Notes: generated by a model not told the origin, from the sequence alone. Numbered from the stretch's first letter, positions 27,054 to 36,168 are shown. The stretch: DNA of 64,000 nt from Thermoguttaceae bacterium (GCA_017408405.1 JAFQUP010000217.1:1-64000), one strand, 5' to 3'. Translations and numbers: made by a program.

Positions 27054-27493
27054 CGAAAGGCCGTTTCCTTGCTCCGCGCAAAACCTTTTTCCGGGTTCAA
27101 GGCAGAGAGTTTAACTGGCAATCATTTTGACGTTCAGAATGGTGAATTTTTCCAGATTCGATCTGAGTTTGCGGAAAAAGCTTGGACCATTCAGGAAAGA
27201 GAGTTTGAAATTCAGGAAAAGCCGCTCTGCCCGGTGAATTACCGCTTAACGGCTGGTATTCCGCGAGTTGGGAATGAGCACGGTTTCTTACGGATTTTCC
27301 GCCAGAGACATACTGGGAAAGTTTGAGTGTTTCGATCGGTTTTTTGGAAAATAATTTCCGAAAATTCGTTAATTTTCTTTTGAAAAACCATTGACAAGCA
27401 CTAAAAAAATGTTAAACTGAATAAAATATTTAAATTCTTGACGAATCGTCCGTTTCCCGATTCGCCGCCCCTGCTTTTCAATTTGAGGAGAAC
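27054..27493 (+). other. Intergenic region before trpB
   Basis: 440 bases. Two short open frames here have no family pattern. The only supported element is the trpB promoter at 27391-27418. No terminator hairpin for the preceding gene is evident. Confidence 0.6.
27391..27418 (+). promoter_or_regulatory. Promoter for trpB
   Basis: TTGACA (27391-27396), 16-base spacer and TAAACT (27413-27418), about 80 bases before the start. No leader peptide or trp attenuator is seen. Confidence 0.65.
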
Positions 27494-27496
27494 ATG

Positions 27497-28726
27497 ATGG
27501 ACTATTCGAGATATTTACGTAATTACCCGGACCTTAACGGTTATTTTGGTCCGTATGGCGGAGGGGAAGATTTTCTGCCGGAAAAACTTCGTCCGATTTT
27601 CCAGGAAATTGACCAGGCATACCGTACGATTTGCCAGAGCGCGAAATTCATCAGTGAATTGCGTCGCATTCGCCGCGAATTTCAGGGACGTCCTACGCCG
27701 GTTTATCACTGCGAAAAACTTTCTCAGAAACTCGGCGCGTGTCAGATTTATCTGAAGCGTGAAGATCTTAACCATACCGGAGCGCACAAACTGAATCACT
27801 GCATGGGTGAAGGGCTTTTGGCGAAATATCTGGGCAGAAAAAAGCTCATTGCGGAAACCGGCGCTGGTCAGCACGGAGTGGCTTTGGCGACGGCTGCCGC
27901 TTATTTTGGTCTTGAGTGCGACATCTATATGGGGGAAATTGACATTGCGAAACAGGCTCCGAACGTCACGCGCATGAAAATGCTTGGGGCCAGAGTTGTT
28001 CCGGTTACTCATGGGCAGAAAACGCTTAAGGAAGCGGTGGATGCCGCCTTTGAGGCCTATCTTGACGATTACGAAAACTGCATTTACTGCATTGGATCCG
28101 CTCTGGGACCTCATCCATTCCCCATGATGGTGCGTGATTTCCAGTATGTTGTTGGAGAAGAAGCTCGAGAACAGTTTTTGGAAATGACGGGACATTTGCC
28201 GTGTGCCGTGGCCGCGTGTGTCGGGGGCGGATCAAATTCCATCGGTACGTTTATTCCTTTCCTGAATGACCCGGTTGATATTTTTGGAGTGGAACCTCTT
28301 GGAAAAGGGGCTGTGGCTGGGCAGCACGCTGCTACCATGACCTACGGTACCGATGGGGTACTTCATGGTTTCAGAAGTAAATTTCTCCAGAAAGAAAACG
28401 GTGATGCCGCGGACGTTTATTCCATCGCCAGCGGATTGGACTATCCGGGTGTTGGGCCGGAACATGCGTTCCTTCATGATCTTGGCCGCGTGAAGTACGT
28501 GACGGCTTCGGACCATGACGCGGTAGATGCTTTCTTTAAACTTTGCCGGTACGAAGGAATCATCCCCGCGCTGGAAAGTTCGCACGCTGTCGCCTATGCC
28601 ATGCGATACGCTCGGGAAAATAAAGTAGGCTCTATTCTGGTAACTCTTTCCGGCCGTGGCGACAAAGATGTCGATTATGTCGCGGAACATTACGGATACG
28701 GTGAAGAATTTAAATTTGAAGACTGA
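27497..28726 (+). CDS. trpB: Tryptophan synthase beta chain
   Basis: 409 residues from the second of two adjacent ATGs (27494, 27497); the GAGGAG ribosome site is better spaced for the second. It condenses indole with serine using PLP. The PLP lysine is in [14 protein letters not shown] near residue 97, and the phosphate loop reads GGGSNSIG. Length and the [13 protein letters not shown] start fit the TrpB1 type that partners with TrpA. No trpA or other trp gene is adjacent, so the pathway is dispersed. A strong terminator follows at 29047-29089. Confidence 0.96.
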   Translation: MDYSRYLRNYPDLNGYFGPYGGGEDFLPEKLRPIFQEIDQAYRTICQSAKFISELRRIRREFQGRPTPVYHCEKLSQKLGACQIYLKREDLNHTGAHKLNHCMGEGLLAKYLGRKKLIAETGAGQHGVALATAAAYFGLECDIYMGEIDIAKQAPNVTRMKMLGARVVPVTHGQKTLKEAVDAAFEAYLDDYENCIYCIGSALGPHPFPMMVRDFQYVVGEEAREQFLEMTGHLPCAVAACVGGGSNSIGTFIPFLNDPVDIFGVEPLGKGAVAGQHAATMTYGTDGVLHGFRSKFLQKENGDAADVYSIASGLDYPGVGPEHAFLHDLGRVKYVTASDHDAVDAFFKLCRYEGIIPALESSHAVAYAMRYARENKVGSILVTLSGRGDKDVDYVAEHYGYGEEFKFED

Positions 28727-29046
28727 TTTTTTTGAATTAGGCCGCAGGTTCTGGCGGCGACAAAAGAAAAAACGGATGCTGGCGCATGGAGGAGTACCGA
28801 CAGGGACGGAGGAGCTGGCAGCCCAAAGTGGAATACTTTATTGGAATTTCTTTTGCGAATGCTGGAACCTGCGGTTTTTTATGTTTTGGGGAATCTGTCT
28901 CTTAATGTGAAGCGGTCTGATTTCGCTCCGGGAAACGTAAACTCACGGGGTATGGAGGGATTTGGACAAGGATTTACCGGGTGATCAATTGGCGGAAAGG
29001 CCGAGGCATGATTCAAGCCGGAAATATCCAGAATAAATTGCGAAAA

Positions 29047-29089
29047 GGCTGAAAGAGCGTTGGTTGCTTCTTTCAGCCTTTATTTTTTT
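29047..29089 (+). terminator. Strong rho-independent terminator
   Basis: A perfect 10-bp stem (29047-29056 with 29069-29078), 12-base loop and T-rich tail to 29089. It lies 320 bases after trpB, so it may end a long 3' UTR or an unseen transcript. Confidence 0.85.
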
Positions 29090-29120
29090 CGCTGTTGGGC
29101 TAAAACGGGTTTTCCCAGTC

Positions 29121-29188
29121 AGCGGAACTTTGTGAACTTCCAAAAAATCTCTATTTTTCACACTGGAAAACTGTTTTGAGAAGTTCCG
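29121..29188 (+). repeat. Dispersed intergenic repeat, right half
   Basis: Matches the right part of the full copies: GCGGAACTT, TTCCAAAAAATCTCTATTTT, CACACTGGAAAACTGTTTTG and the terminal GAAGTTCC. The left half is not recognisable upstream. Confidence 0.65.
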
Positions 29189-29197
29189 TTAAAAAAA

Positions 29198-29656
29198 TCA
29201 GTTGCAGGCCGGAGCCGGAGCGCAAGCGGGAGCCGGAGCGCAAGCGGGTTCGCAGGCATCGCAAGCCGGAGTGCAAATGCGCGGCGCGAAGAGGTTACGG
29301 AAGAAACCGTTGAACGGAGCGCACGGAATAGCGCACGGAGTGCAGCCGACGACTTCGTCGCAAACAGGACCGCAAGCCGGAGCCGGAGCACAGGCCGGAG
29401 CCGGAGCACAGGCCGGAGCCGGAGCGCAAGCGGGAGCCGGAGCGCAAGCCGGAGCGCAGGGTTCGCAAGCCGTTTCGCACGGAGCGCAGCAGGGACGGGA
29501 GAACAGTTCAAGGAAGAAACCATTGAACGGCGTGCAGATCTGTTTGACGCACGGATCGCAAACGGGTTCGCAAGCAGCCGGAGCGCAGCAGTCCTGAGCC
29601 ATCGAAATTCCGCAAAGGGTAAGCATCGCAGCCGCAAACAAAACGAAACGTTTCAT
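29198..29656 (-). CDS. Exported Cys/Ala/Pro-rich repeat protein
   Basis: 152 residues from the ATG at 29656, which has a GGAGG ribosome site; the upstream in-frame codon at 29671 does not. A signal peptide (about 1-20, cleaved after SMA) precedes a mature protein with about 30 cysteines. It has two related modules, C(T/A)PFNGFF..LF..R, each followed by tracts of the CAPAPA repeat. It is likely exported and disulfide-linked or metal-binding, perhaps in the cell envelope. No enzyme motif is visible. It lies divergent from a second small Cys-rich lipoprotein at 30077. Confidence 0.75.
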   Translation of the reverse strand: MKRFVLFAAAMLTLCGISMAQDCCAPAACEPVCDPCVKQICTPFNGFFLELFSRPCCAPCETACEPCAPACAPAPACAPAPACAPAPACAPAPACGPVCDEVVGCTPCAIPCAPFNGFFRNLFAPRICTPACDACEPACAPAPACAPAPACN

Positions 29657-30076
29657 AGTGAAAACCTCCAAAAGGTAAATTATGTTTGAACCAGCCCTGG
29701 TCCATCTTATTTCAAAACATTTGCATTGGGAAAAATTTTTTATTCACCCTTTGCACGTGAAAAATATCGGTCCGAATATTTGGAATCTTTGAGATAATCT
29801 GAATTTTCCAAAAAAACGAACCTTTTTTGGGCAGGTGGATTCCGGTTATTTAAAGTAGGGAAAGTTTAACGCCACTCTTGCTGATTGCTAGAATCCGAAA
29901 ATTTTCCGGTATCGTAAAAATTAATTATAGAAATTCAGATTATGAAGAAAATTCAGGAAAAATGGGGGAAATAATTTGCCAATTTGGGAAATATGAGGTA
30001 AAATAGGAGTAGAGAAATAAATGAGGAGTCGATAACTCTTCAAAGGAAATTATTTTCAAGAAATAGGAGTTTAGAG
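29657..30076. other. Divergent region between two Cys-rich genes
   Basis: 420 AT-rich bases. A promoter toward the lipoprotein is at 29976-30004. I found no convincing promoter toward the minus-strand gene and no coding frame. Confidence 0.6.
29976..30004 (+). promoter_or_regulatory. Promoter for the Cys-rich lipoprotein
   Basis: TTGCCA (29976-29981), 17-base spacer and TAAAAT (29999-30004). Confidence 0.6.
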
Positions 30077-30346
30077 ATGAAAAAAGTCGTTGCCGCAGTA
30101 CTCGCGTGTTCGATGCTCATTGTTTTCACTGGCTGCAAAAACCAGAATGGTACTTGCCGATGGAATCCTTTCAGTCGTACCAATACGGTTTGCTATACGC
30201 CGTCCTGCGAAATTCCGGTTGTTGATGATTGCTGTCCCACTCCGTGTGGTGTTCCGGTTTCCTCGTGCGATTCCTGCGCGGTAGGAGGAGCCCCCGTTCA
30301 GAGCAGCACCTCAATTCCGGTTATTGAACCGGCTCCGGTTAACTGA
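30077..30346 (+). CDS. Small Cys-rich lipoprotein
   Basis: 89 residues. The N-terminal signal ends in a lipobox (VFTGC), with the lipidated cysteine at residue 20. The mature part is short, with eight more cysteines in C-x(2..9)-C spacings (CEIPVVDDCCPTPCG, SCDSC) and a Pro/Ser-rich tail. A strong AGGAGT ribosome site and a promoter at 29976-30004 support expression. A terminator follows at 30443. No known family. Being opposite the CAPAPA protein suggests a shared envelope role. Confidence 0.75.
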   Translation: MKKVVAAVLACSMLIVFTGCKNQNGTCRWNPFSRTNTVCYTPSCEIPVVDDCCPTPCGVPVSSCDSCAVGGAPVQSSTSIPVIEPAPVN

Positions 30347-30666
30347 TTTTCATCAGTATTTGATACTAAAGCGGTTTTGTTTCGGAAGCCAATTTGCGCG
30401 CGGCGGGAACTCTTTGTTTTGGCTTGCGTAGGGGTTTGTTGGACGTTTGCGAAGATTTTCTCCGCAAACGTTTTTAAATTAATTTCTGATAAAATGCCCT
30501 CTCAAACTGTTTTTGAGAGAGAAAAGCGGAACGTTTCAGGTTTTTGAAGAGGCCGTCGGAACAGAGCGTTCGAAATAAGCAGCCCGTTCGTAGGACATTC
30601 AGGAAAGCTGTCCAAACGCGGAAGCGTCGTTTTTCCGGAATTTGAGTTCAGGGACGTTTCCCAGGT
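30347..30666 (+). other. Intergenic region with two hairpins
   Basis: 320 bases between convergent genes. Besides the terminator at 30443-30475 there is an 8-bp hairpin (CTCTCAAA with TTTGAGAG) at about 30493-30514. No gene seen. Confidence 0.6.
30443..30475 (+). terminator. Terminator of the Cys-rich lipoprotein
   Basis: A 9-bp stem (30443-30451 with 30463-30471) followed by T's to 30475. Confidence 0.8.
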
Positions 30667-31110
30667 TTAGAAACTGCCCCACATATTCATTTCATCGAGA
30701 TGTTCTGCCCAAAATTGAGAGATGCCGCGGATTTCATCCATCATCGTGCTGCTTTGATCCATAGTCTGAACGTAAAGAAGGTAGGTGAACGTACCTGAAC
30801 GAATCGAACGAATCATTGCCAGGCAAGGGAGATCCAGATAGAAAAAATCAATATCAAATCCATCCAGCCTCTGTTTTGGAAATTCCTCAAACGCTGTAGA
30901 TATTTCAGCCTCAGGATATTCTGCCGTAAGTGCTTCAAGAGCTTCTTTCAGCAAATCATCCGGTTCCATAAATGCCGGTCGCCGAGTCAGAGACCAAAAA
31001 GCGCCGTTGGGTGAATAGAGAGTCAGCTCATGACCGGGGTCTTCTTCATATTCGATTTCCCATTCATCAGGATATTCCAGATTAAATCCATTCTTCGTAA
31101 AAATAGCCAT
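30667..31110 (-). CDS. Conserved-looking small cytoplasmic protein, unknown
   Basis: 147 residues from the ATG at 31110, five bases after a GGAGG ribosome site; an in-frame GTG two codons upstream is less likely. No signal peptide or membrane helix. The sequence (NGFNLEYPDEWEIEYEEDPGHELTLYSP split over residues 7-35) resembles the PsbP/DUF1795-like alpha-beta fold of small stress or lipoprotein-like proteins, but only loosely. It is acidic. It lies 102 bases downstream of rplT on the same strand, beyond a terminator, so it is probably a separate unit. Confidence 0.55.
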   Translation of the reverse strand: MAIFTKNGFNLEYPDEWEIEYEEDPGHELTLYSPNGAFWSLTRRPAFMEPDDLLKEALEALTAEYPEAEISTAFEEFPKQRLDGFDIDFFYLDLPCLAMIRSIRSGTFTYLLYVQTMDQSSTMMDEIRGISQFWAEHLDEMNMWGSF

Positions 31111-31152
31111 ATTCACCTCCAGTCTTCAATTTTCATTCTTTTATTCATGAAA

Positions 31153-31186
31153 AAAAGAATGAAAATGCGAACACTTTCATTCTTTT
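31153..31186 (-). terminator. Terminator of rpmI-rplT
   Basis: A perfect 12-bp A/T-rich stem (31153-31164 with 31175-31186) followed on the minus strand by a short T run. It sits 27 bases after the rplT stop. Confidence 0.8.
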
Positions 31187-31212
31187 CAATTTTGTTCTAC
31201 TCAGCGAAAGAG

Positions 31213-31569
31213 TTATTTCGCAAGAGCTTCCTTGGCTTTGGCGACGACACTTTCGAAAGCGACAGCGTCATTTACGGCCATTTCAGCAAGAATTTTGCGG
31301 TCAAGCATGATGTCGGCTTTTTCCAGGCCAGCGATGAATTCGCTGTAGCGGAGTCCCAGAGCACGGCAAGCCGCGTTGATGCGGATGATCCAGAGAGAGC
31401 GCATACTGCGTTTCCTGACTTTACGGTCACGGAACGCGAAAACGCCGGCGCGAATCAACGTTTCCTGCACTGTACGGGACATATTCCGACGACCGCCGCG
31501 GAATCCCTTCGCTTTTTTGAGCATGCGTTTTTTGGCTTTTGTGCGAGCCGCACCATTCGTAGTACGCAT
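31213..31569 (-). CDS. rplT: 50S ribosomal protein L20
   Basis: 118 residues, the standard length. The basic N-terminal extension ([19 protein letters not shown]) and [14 protein letters not shown] are diagnostic. L20 is an early-assembly 23S rRNA-binding protein and, in other bacteria, represses its own operon. It is co-transcribed with rpmI, 150 bases upstream. infC, which usually heads this operon, is not here. Confidence 0.97.
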   Translation of the reverse strand: MRTTNGAARTKAKKRMLKKAKGFRGGRRNMSRTVQETLIRAGVFAFRDRKVRKRSMRSLWIIRINAACRALGLRYSEFIAGLEKADIMLDRKILAEMAVNDAVAFESVVAKAKEALAK

Positions 31570-31719
31570 TTAATTATTCCTTTGATTGAAAATTCAAACT
31601 TGACGAACCCAAGGTCCCTTTTCATCCTGTGAATGAGAAGATGAAAAAGCGTTCACTCCTACCCGATTCGTTGAAATTTGGTTTGATGAGTTCAAACCGG
31701 TCTGCATTGGAAACAGAAA

Positions 31720-31923
31720 TCAATAGCTGCCGCCGGCAAGAGCGGTAGTGATACGCTTTACTTCAGCGGTGCCAACTTCAGTGGTGCCGCGAAGTTTACG
31801 ACTGCGTTTCTGGGACATGCGGGAAGCCAGGTGGCTGGTGCCGGCCGAGCGGTGCATGGGTTTTCCATTTGCAGAAAGACGGAAACGTTTTTTCGTTCCT
31901 TTGTGAGTCTTAATTTTAGGCAT
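31720..31923 (-). CDS. rpmI: 50S ribosomal protein L35
   Basis: 67 residues from the ATG at 31923, where MPKIKTHKGTKKRFR matches the canonical L35 N-terminus and an AAGGAG ribosome site precedes. The open frame continues upstream to 32046 but crosses the promoter. It binds 23S rRNA in the large subunit. First gene of the rpmI-rplT unit. Confidence 0.97.
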   Translation of the reverse strand: MPKIKTHKGTKKRFRLSANGKPMHRSAGTSHLASRMSQKRSRKLRGTTEVGTAEVKRITTALAGGSY

Positions 31924-31966
31924 TTCTAACTCCTTTCTACACACAACATTAAAAAATTGTCCACGC

Positions 31967-31994
31967 ATTATATCCGATTCGCGGATAATTTCAA
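31967..31994 (-). promoter_or_regulatory. Promoter for rpmI-rplT
   Basis: On the minus strand TTGAAA (31989-31994), 16-base spacer and TATAAT (31967-31972), about 44 bases before the L35 start. Confidence 0.75.
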
Positions 31995-32177
31995 GGGGGG
32001 GAGGAAAATACTTTTTGTGTTTTTTGCCTCTTTTACCAAATTTCATTTGAATTTGTTCGTGATTTTATCGATTTTGGCCTGAAACTTTGGGATAATTTCT
32101 GTTTCATTCGTAGTTTGAGGCTTTCTGGATCGAACATTCCGAATTAGGAAAAGCAGGATTCGCGCAATAAATCAGGC

Positions 32178-32220
32178 AAAACCGGATCTGCCGGGTAGCC
32201 GTGCCGGCGGATCCGGTTTT
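32178..32220 (-). terminator. Terminator of the membrane-anchored gene at 32239
   Basis: A 14-bp GC-rich stem with one wobble pair (32181-32194 with 32204-32217), extendable by three A-T pairs, with TTTT on the minus-strand side. Confidence 0.8.
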
Positions 32221-32238
32221 GGAAAATGGCGCTTTGAA

Positions 32239-33279
32239 CTATTCATCTAAAACAGGAAGGTCGAAATCGTCATCCAACTCGTTATTTTTATCGTTTGTTT
32301 CCGATGTTTCTGATTTCGTTTTCTTATCCTCTGGAATAGTTTCCGCGTTTTTTCCTGTGTCGAGCGGTTCGCTTTCTTTCAGAGGGCGAATTTCATTCTT
32401 GGGTTCATGCGGGTTTTCCAAAGTTTCATTTGATTGGAGTTTGTCCTTTTCTTTTGATTTTTCCCCAAAACCAGAGAAAAGTTTCATGAGAGATGGTTTT
32501 TGAGGATCTGGCTCGTTTGGCGTCTTGCCCTGCTCCATAGCAGAGATTTTATTTTCCTGTTCATTTTTTAATTTGTCTTTTACTTTGTTCTTAAATCTAT
32601 CTATTAATTTATCCTTAATCGTTTTGCTGTTTGGATCCGCTGGATTGCGGAGGTTAGTTTCAATAAACGCGTTGATTTGTTTCAGGATGTTTTGCTGACT
32701 TTTGACGATTTCTTTGTCAACCAGATTTCGGATAAAATCAAATTCCCTGAAATAAATTTTCAGATCCGTTGAAGAAGAGAATGTGATTGTCGTGGTTCCC
32801 GTGTCCGGAAGCAGAGTGAGCGGCTTCTTTTCAAAATCTTTGGGGACGATTCCAATCGTAAAGCGAATCGCGTTGATTTCAGCTATGCTCAACCCTTTTT
32901 TTCGAATGATATTTGGTTCAATGGAGACGGTTTCTCCCTTGAGAAAAACGCCATCATCCACATTGAGGCTTAATTTGATTTTTAAATTCATTTTTCCAAG
33001 TTTGGGATGGTCAATTTCACAGGAGATCGGTTCGCCGATCCCCAAACTTTTGGCAGCGCGTGGAATGTCAATATCTACCTGTGCTCCATTTTCAGACTTG
33101 GGAAGTGCTTTGGCTCTCATTGCCCGACCGCAGATTTCGGAGAGAGGGGCATCGATGGCAAATTCCTTTTCCTGGTGCCCTTGGTATTCAAAGGAACCGC
33201 TGCGAAGCCCGAAAAAACTCAGCAGCAAGAGCAGGATGATCCCAAGGACCGCATATGCCGAAATCCGAATCAATTTCAT
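32239..33279 (-). CDS. Membrane-anchored protein with acidic disordered tail, unknown
   Basis: 346 residues from the ATG at 33279, which has AAGGAG; the open frame extends 13 codons further without one. One N-terminal membrane helix (about 6-26) is followed by a folded-looking beta-rich domain (about 30-200) with TTTITFSSSTDLKIYF. A helical charged stretch comes next, then a Glu/Lys/Asn-rich disordered tail ending DDDFDLPVLDE. No family recognised. The single-helix anchor with N-terminus in the cytoplasm suggests the rest is outside. Confidence 0.6.
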   Translation of the reverse strand: MKLIRISAYAVLGIILLLLLSFFGLRSGSFEYQGHQEKEFAIDAPLSEICGRAMRAKALPKSENGAQVDIDIPRAAKSLGIGEPISCEIDHPKLGKMNLKIKLSLNVDDGVFLKGETVSIEPNIIRKKGLSIAEINAIRFTIGIVPKDFEKKPLTLLPDTGTTTITFSSSTDLKIYFREFDFIRNLVDKEIVKSQQNILKQINAFIETNLRNPADPNSKTIKDKLIDRFKNKVKDKLKNEQENKISAMEQGKTPNEPDPQKPSLMKLFSGFGEKSKEKDKLQSNETLENPHEPKNEIRPLKESEPLDTGKNAETIPEDKKTKSETSETNDKNNELDDDFDLPVLDE

Positions 33280-33339
33280 TGAATTCTCCTTTGGTTGGGA
33301 AAAAGTGATTTTAACCAATTGAAAAAAAGTTTAAGTTAA

Positions 33340-33494
33340 GGAACTTTCAAAGACTCAATCTTCTGGAAGCACGGACGTTTTCATTTTTGACAGCGTTAGC
33401 GGAAATTCCTGATATTTACGAATACGCGGAAATTTTGGCGGCTGGGAAAAACAAAATATTCCCGTTTCTTTGCTAAAACGGTTTTTTGAGGTCC
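33340..33494 (+). repeat. Dispersed intergenic repeat, full copy 3
   Basis: Left end GGAACTTTCAAAGACTCAAT, centre GCGGAAATTCCTGATATTT then ACGCGGAAATTTTGGCG, right end ACGGTTTTTTGAGGTCC. It is the most divergent of the full copies and the only one here immediately upstream of a divergent gene pair. Confidence 0.75.
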
Positions 33495-33753
33495 TTCATC
33501 CATTAATTATGACGAAAAATCTTGGTTGGTAACACTAAAAAATTTACACTTTTAAAATTTTAGTCTTTTTTAATCCGTGTGTCAAGCGAAAAGTTTCTTT
33601 TTTTGAGAAAGTTGGTTATCAAATCTTCGGTATGATGGCAAGAGTTTTTATTTTAACGAGTAGAACGAAAAACAAAAAAAGACAAACTGGGCAATTTGAG
33701 AATGCGTTAAGTTTAAAAAAATGAAAAAATTTTAAAAAGAACATTCTGACTCC

Positions 33754-33782
33754 TTGCGGTTTCGTAGATAATGTGTTAAAAT
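33754..33782 (+). promoter_or_regulatory. Promoter for the GspE-like gene
   Basis: TTGCGG (33754-33759), 17-base spacer and TAAAAT (33777-33782), giving a leader of about 200 bases. Confidence 0.55.
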
Positions 33783-33993
33783 AAGAATTGTTTTTTTAGA
33801 TTCAGCGCATTTAAAATTCTGAAAAATCCCGTTTGTTTTTCGGGAGTGATTCAGATAGCCGCGGAAGTTGCCGAAACGGAGGTTTTGGATCCTCTGGTTT
33901 TTCGCAAGATATTTTTTCGGGGAAAGCGGAATGGGAGTGCGCTGAAAGATCGAGTATTATTTCACGCTTTCGGTCATTTTTCAGGAGTTCAGA

Positions 33994-36168
33994 ATGCGTC
34001 AGAAATTTTTGATGCGCCTTTTTACCGCGTTTCTTATTTTGGGGCTACTTTCATGGGGTGGAAGTTCCCTCTCTTTTATCGGTTTTGATTTTTCGATGAA
34101 TTCGGTCGTTTGCGCGCAGGATAACGAGCTGGATGAAGAAGCGGAAGAAGCTGGCGACGAAGAGGAAATGACCGATGAAGAGGAAGCCGATGATGAAGAA
34201 GCTGACGAAGACGTTGGCGACGATGATGAAATGGCTGACGATGAAGAGGCGGTTGATGACGAGGATGCTGAAGATGAGGAAGCGGCAGGGGATGGGATCG
34301 TTCAAAATGAAGTGCTTCCGCCCGCTCCGGTCATGCCCGCGGAAGTGAATCTTCGCCAGGTTTTCAACACGATGGATTCATTTGGCGGTTACGCGGCGTT
34401 TTGGAAAGTACTTGCGGCGATTATTGTTTATCTGATTTGGGTATTTTCCCTTGACTGGATCAGTCGAGATTGCTATTTCCACGCGTACAGTACGAAAAAA
34501 TGGGTCACTCTTTCCTACGGCTGTTTCTGGGGAGGTATGCTTCTTTGCTGGCTGATTCCTTTTTTCTGGGTGAGTTACCTTTTCCTGCTGGCCGGTACGT
34601 TCGTTCCTGTCGCGATGTTCGTCAAAATGCATAATCAGGATCTTTCCAGCGGTGAGCAGGTTTTGACGCCGGAGCATTTGCGGTTTGTTTTCGCGCATTT
34701 GATGGCGCATGTTGGAGTGAAGGTCTCAACGAAGCCTCGCAAGCGGAATGATTTCCCGATTACGCTGATGACTCACGGCAAGGACAAATCCGTGACGGAA
34801 CCATGGCGTATCCAGGCGAACGCTCATCCCGGGTTTAACGGCGCACGGGAGATACTTTCCAAAATCATGACCTTCCATCCGGAAGGAATGATGCTTGATT
34901 TTACGGCAAATGGAGTTTCGTCCCGTTATCTTCTGGACGGGGTTTGGAATAATTCGGAAGCGTTTCCGCGTGAATTGGCGGATCCCGCGCTCCAGGCACT
35001 GAAAATCCTTTGCGGCATGAAGCCGGAAGATCGAAAGAATCGTCAGGAAGGCGTTTTTGATGTTGAGTTTGAGTACTCGTACACATATCCGGAAGACCGA
35101 CTGAAAGTGAAGAGGGCGGAGGACGCTCTCCAGGGTGTGAATATTAAGGATGACCGCGCGAAGTATCATGAACTTCAGCGGGAACTGGAAAAGGCCAAAG
35201 AAGCGGTTCGTCCTCCGGAAAAAAGAGTCCGAAAAGGAGTCATTAATTTTTCCACGCAGGGGGTTCAGGGAGGCGAACGCGCGATTTTCATGTTTGAGCA
35301 GAGCAAAAGCCCCTTCTCTTCCATGGAAGATCTTGGCATGAGTTCTGAAATGGCGGCTGCTCTTAAGAAACAGCTTACCGCGGAAAAGGGAATTTTCGTT
35401 TTTGCCGCTCCGCCTTCCAATGGACTTCGCACGACCATGAAAATGGCACTTTTGAAAACGGACCGGTACACGCGGGAATTTTATGAAATTGAAGACGGCA
35501 TTCATGAGTATGAAGAAGTGGAAAACGTGACGAAAGTTCCGATTCACTCAAAAGAGCTGGATGAATGGCGTTCCGAAATGCGTTCTCTCTTCCTTAAAGA
35601 CCCGAATGTGGTGATTGTGCGTGATATTCCGTATCCGGAGATTCTGGATGACATGATGGAAGAGATTGAAAATGAAGAACGCTTCATGGTGACGACCGCT
35701 CGCGCGAAGGACGCGGCTGAGGCGCTTCTGCGTATTATGGCTACCAAGTGTGACGCGAAAAAGTGGGCAGCGAACGTAAATGGTGTCCTTTGCCAGCGTT
35801 TGGTGCGAAATCTTTGCGAGCACTGCAAAGAGATTTATCAGCCGCCGGTTGAGACGCTTAAGCAGATTGGAGCGAAAGAGCGAATTTCTCTTTATCGTAC
35901 TCCGACACCAGTTCAGCCCAAGCCGGGGGAAAAACCGCAGGAACCTTGCGGAGAATGTCACGCGTTGGGATTTTCCGGTCGAAAAGCCATGTTTGAGTTG
36001 GTAATTGTGGGAGATGCTACTCGTCAGGCGCTCCTCACGACGCCGAAACTTGAGGCGGTTCGGGCAGCGTTAAAGAAGGATGGAAATCAGTTTATGATTT
36101 CTGAAGGAATGCGTTTTGTGCGTGAAGGTTCCACTTCTCTTCAGGAACTCAAGCGCGCGCTTTCGTGA
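33994..36168 (+). CDS. Membrane-tethered GspE/PilB-like protein with degenerate Walker motifs
   Basis: 724 residues. A signal peptide (1-41, cleaved VCA/Q) precedes an extremely acidic Asp/Glu stretch (44-100), about three membrane helices (133-155 and 170-210), and a GspE/PilB secretion-ATPase-like domain (about 280-724). The P-loop reads APPSNGLRTT (472-481), where a GxxGxGK(T/S) motif is expected, so the lysine is gone. The Walker B region reads VVIVRDI (539-545). The Zn-binding cysteines are kept (C608, C611, C652, C655), as is the SGRKAMFELV segment. It is unlikely to hydrolyse ATP normally. It may be a structural or regulatory relative of pilus or type II secretion ATPases. Ribosome site AGGAG supports the start. 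No other pilus gene is adjacent. Confidence 0.8.
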   Translation: MRQKFLMRLFTAFLILGLLSWGGSSLSFIGFDFSMNSVVCAQDNELDEEAEEAGDEEEMTDEEEADDEEADEDVGDDDEMADDEEAVDDEDAEDEEAAGDGIVQNEVLPPAPVMPAEVNLRQVFNTMDSFGGYAAFWKVLAAIIVYLIWVFSLDWISRDCYFHAYSTKKWVTLSYGCFWGGMLLCWLIPFFWVSYLFLLAGTFVPVAMFVKMHNQDLSSGEQVLTPEHLRFVFAHLMAHVGVKVSTKPRKRNDFPITLMTHGKDKSVTEPWRIQANAHPGFNGAREILSKIMTFHPEGMMLDFTANGVSSRYLLDGVWNNSEAFPRELADPALQALKILCGMKPEDRKNRQEGVFDVEFEYSYTYPEDRLKVKRAEDALQGVNIKDDRAKYHELQRELEKAKEAVRPPEKRVRKGVINFSTQGVQGGERAIFMFEQSKSPFSSMEDLGMSSEMAAALKKQLTAEKGIFVFAAPPSNGLRTTMKMALLKTDRYTREFYEIEDGIHEYEEVENVTKVPIHSKELDEWRSEMRSLFLKDPNVVIVRDIPYPEILDDMMEEIENEERFMVTTARAKDAAEALLRIMATKCDAKKWAANVNGVLCQRLVRNLCEHCKEIYQPPVETLKQIGAKERISLYRTPTPVQPKPGEKPQEPCGECHALGFSGRKAMFELVIVGDATRQALLTTPKLEAVRAALKKDGNQFMISEGMRFVREGSTSLQELKRALS

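Larger units (their letters stand above)
28727..29197 (+). other. Intergenic region between trpB and the Cys-rich gene
   Basis: About 470 bases between convergent genes. It holds a terminator (29047-29089) and a right-half copy of the dispersed repeat (29121-29188). The first 300 bases hold nothing I can identify. Confidence 0.65.
31924..32238 (-). other. Region upstream of rpmI
   Basis: 315 bases holding the rpmI promoter and the terminator of the preceding minus-strand gene. infC is not present. Confidence 0.7.
33280..33993. other. Long divergent intergenic region
   Basis: 714 bases holding a full copy of the dispersed repeat (33340-33494), A/T-rich sequence, and a promoter at 33754-33782. 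A frame at 33846-34088 overlaps the start of the next gene and is not credible. Confidence 0.7.

Noticed and set aside
26881..27326. Two short frames after the pseudouridine synthase gene
   Set aside because: No family pattern; one overlaps the real gene in another frame.
29202..29597. 131-codon plus-strand Ala/Gly/Gln-rich frame
   Set aside because: Antisense to the CAPAPA protein; repeats in the sense gene create the open frame.
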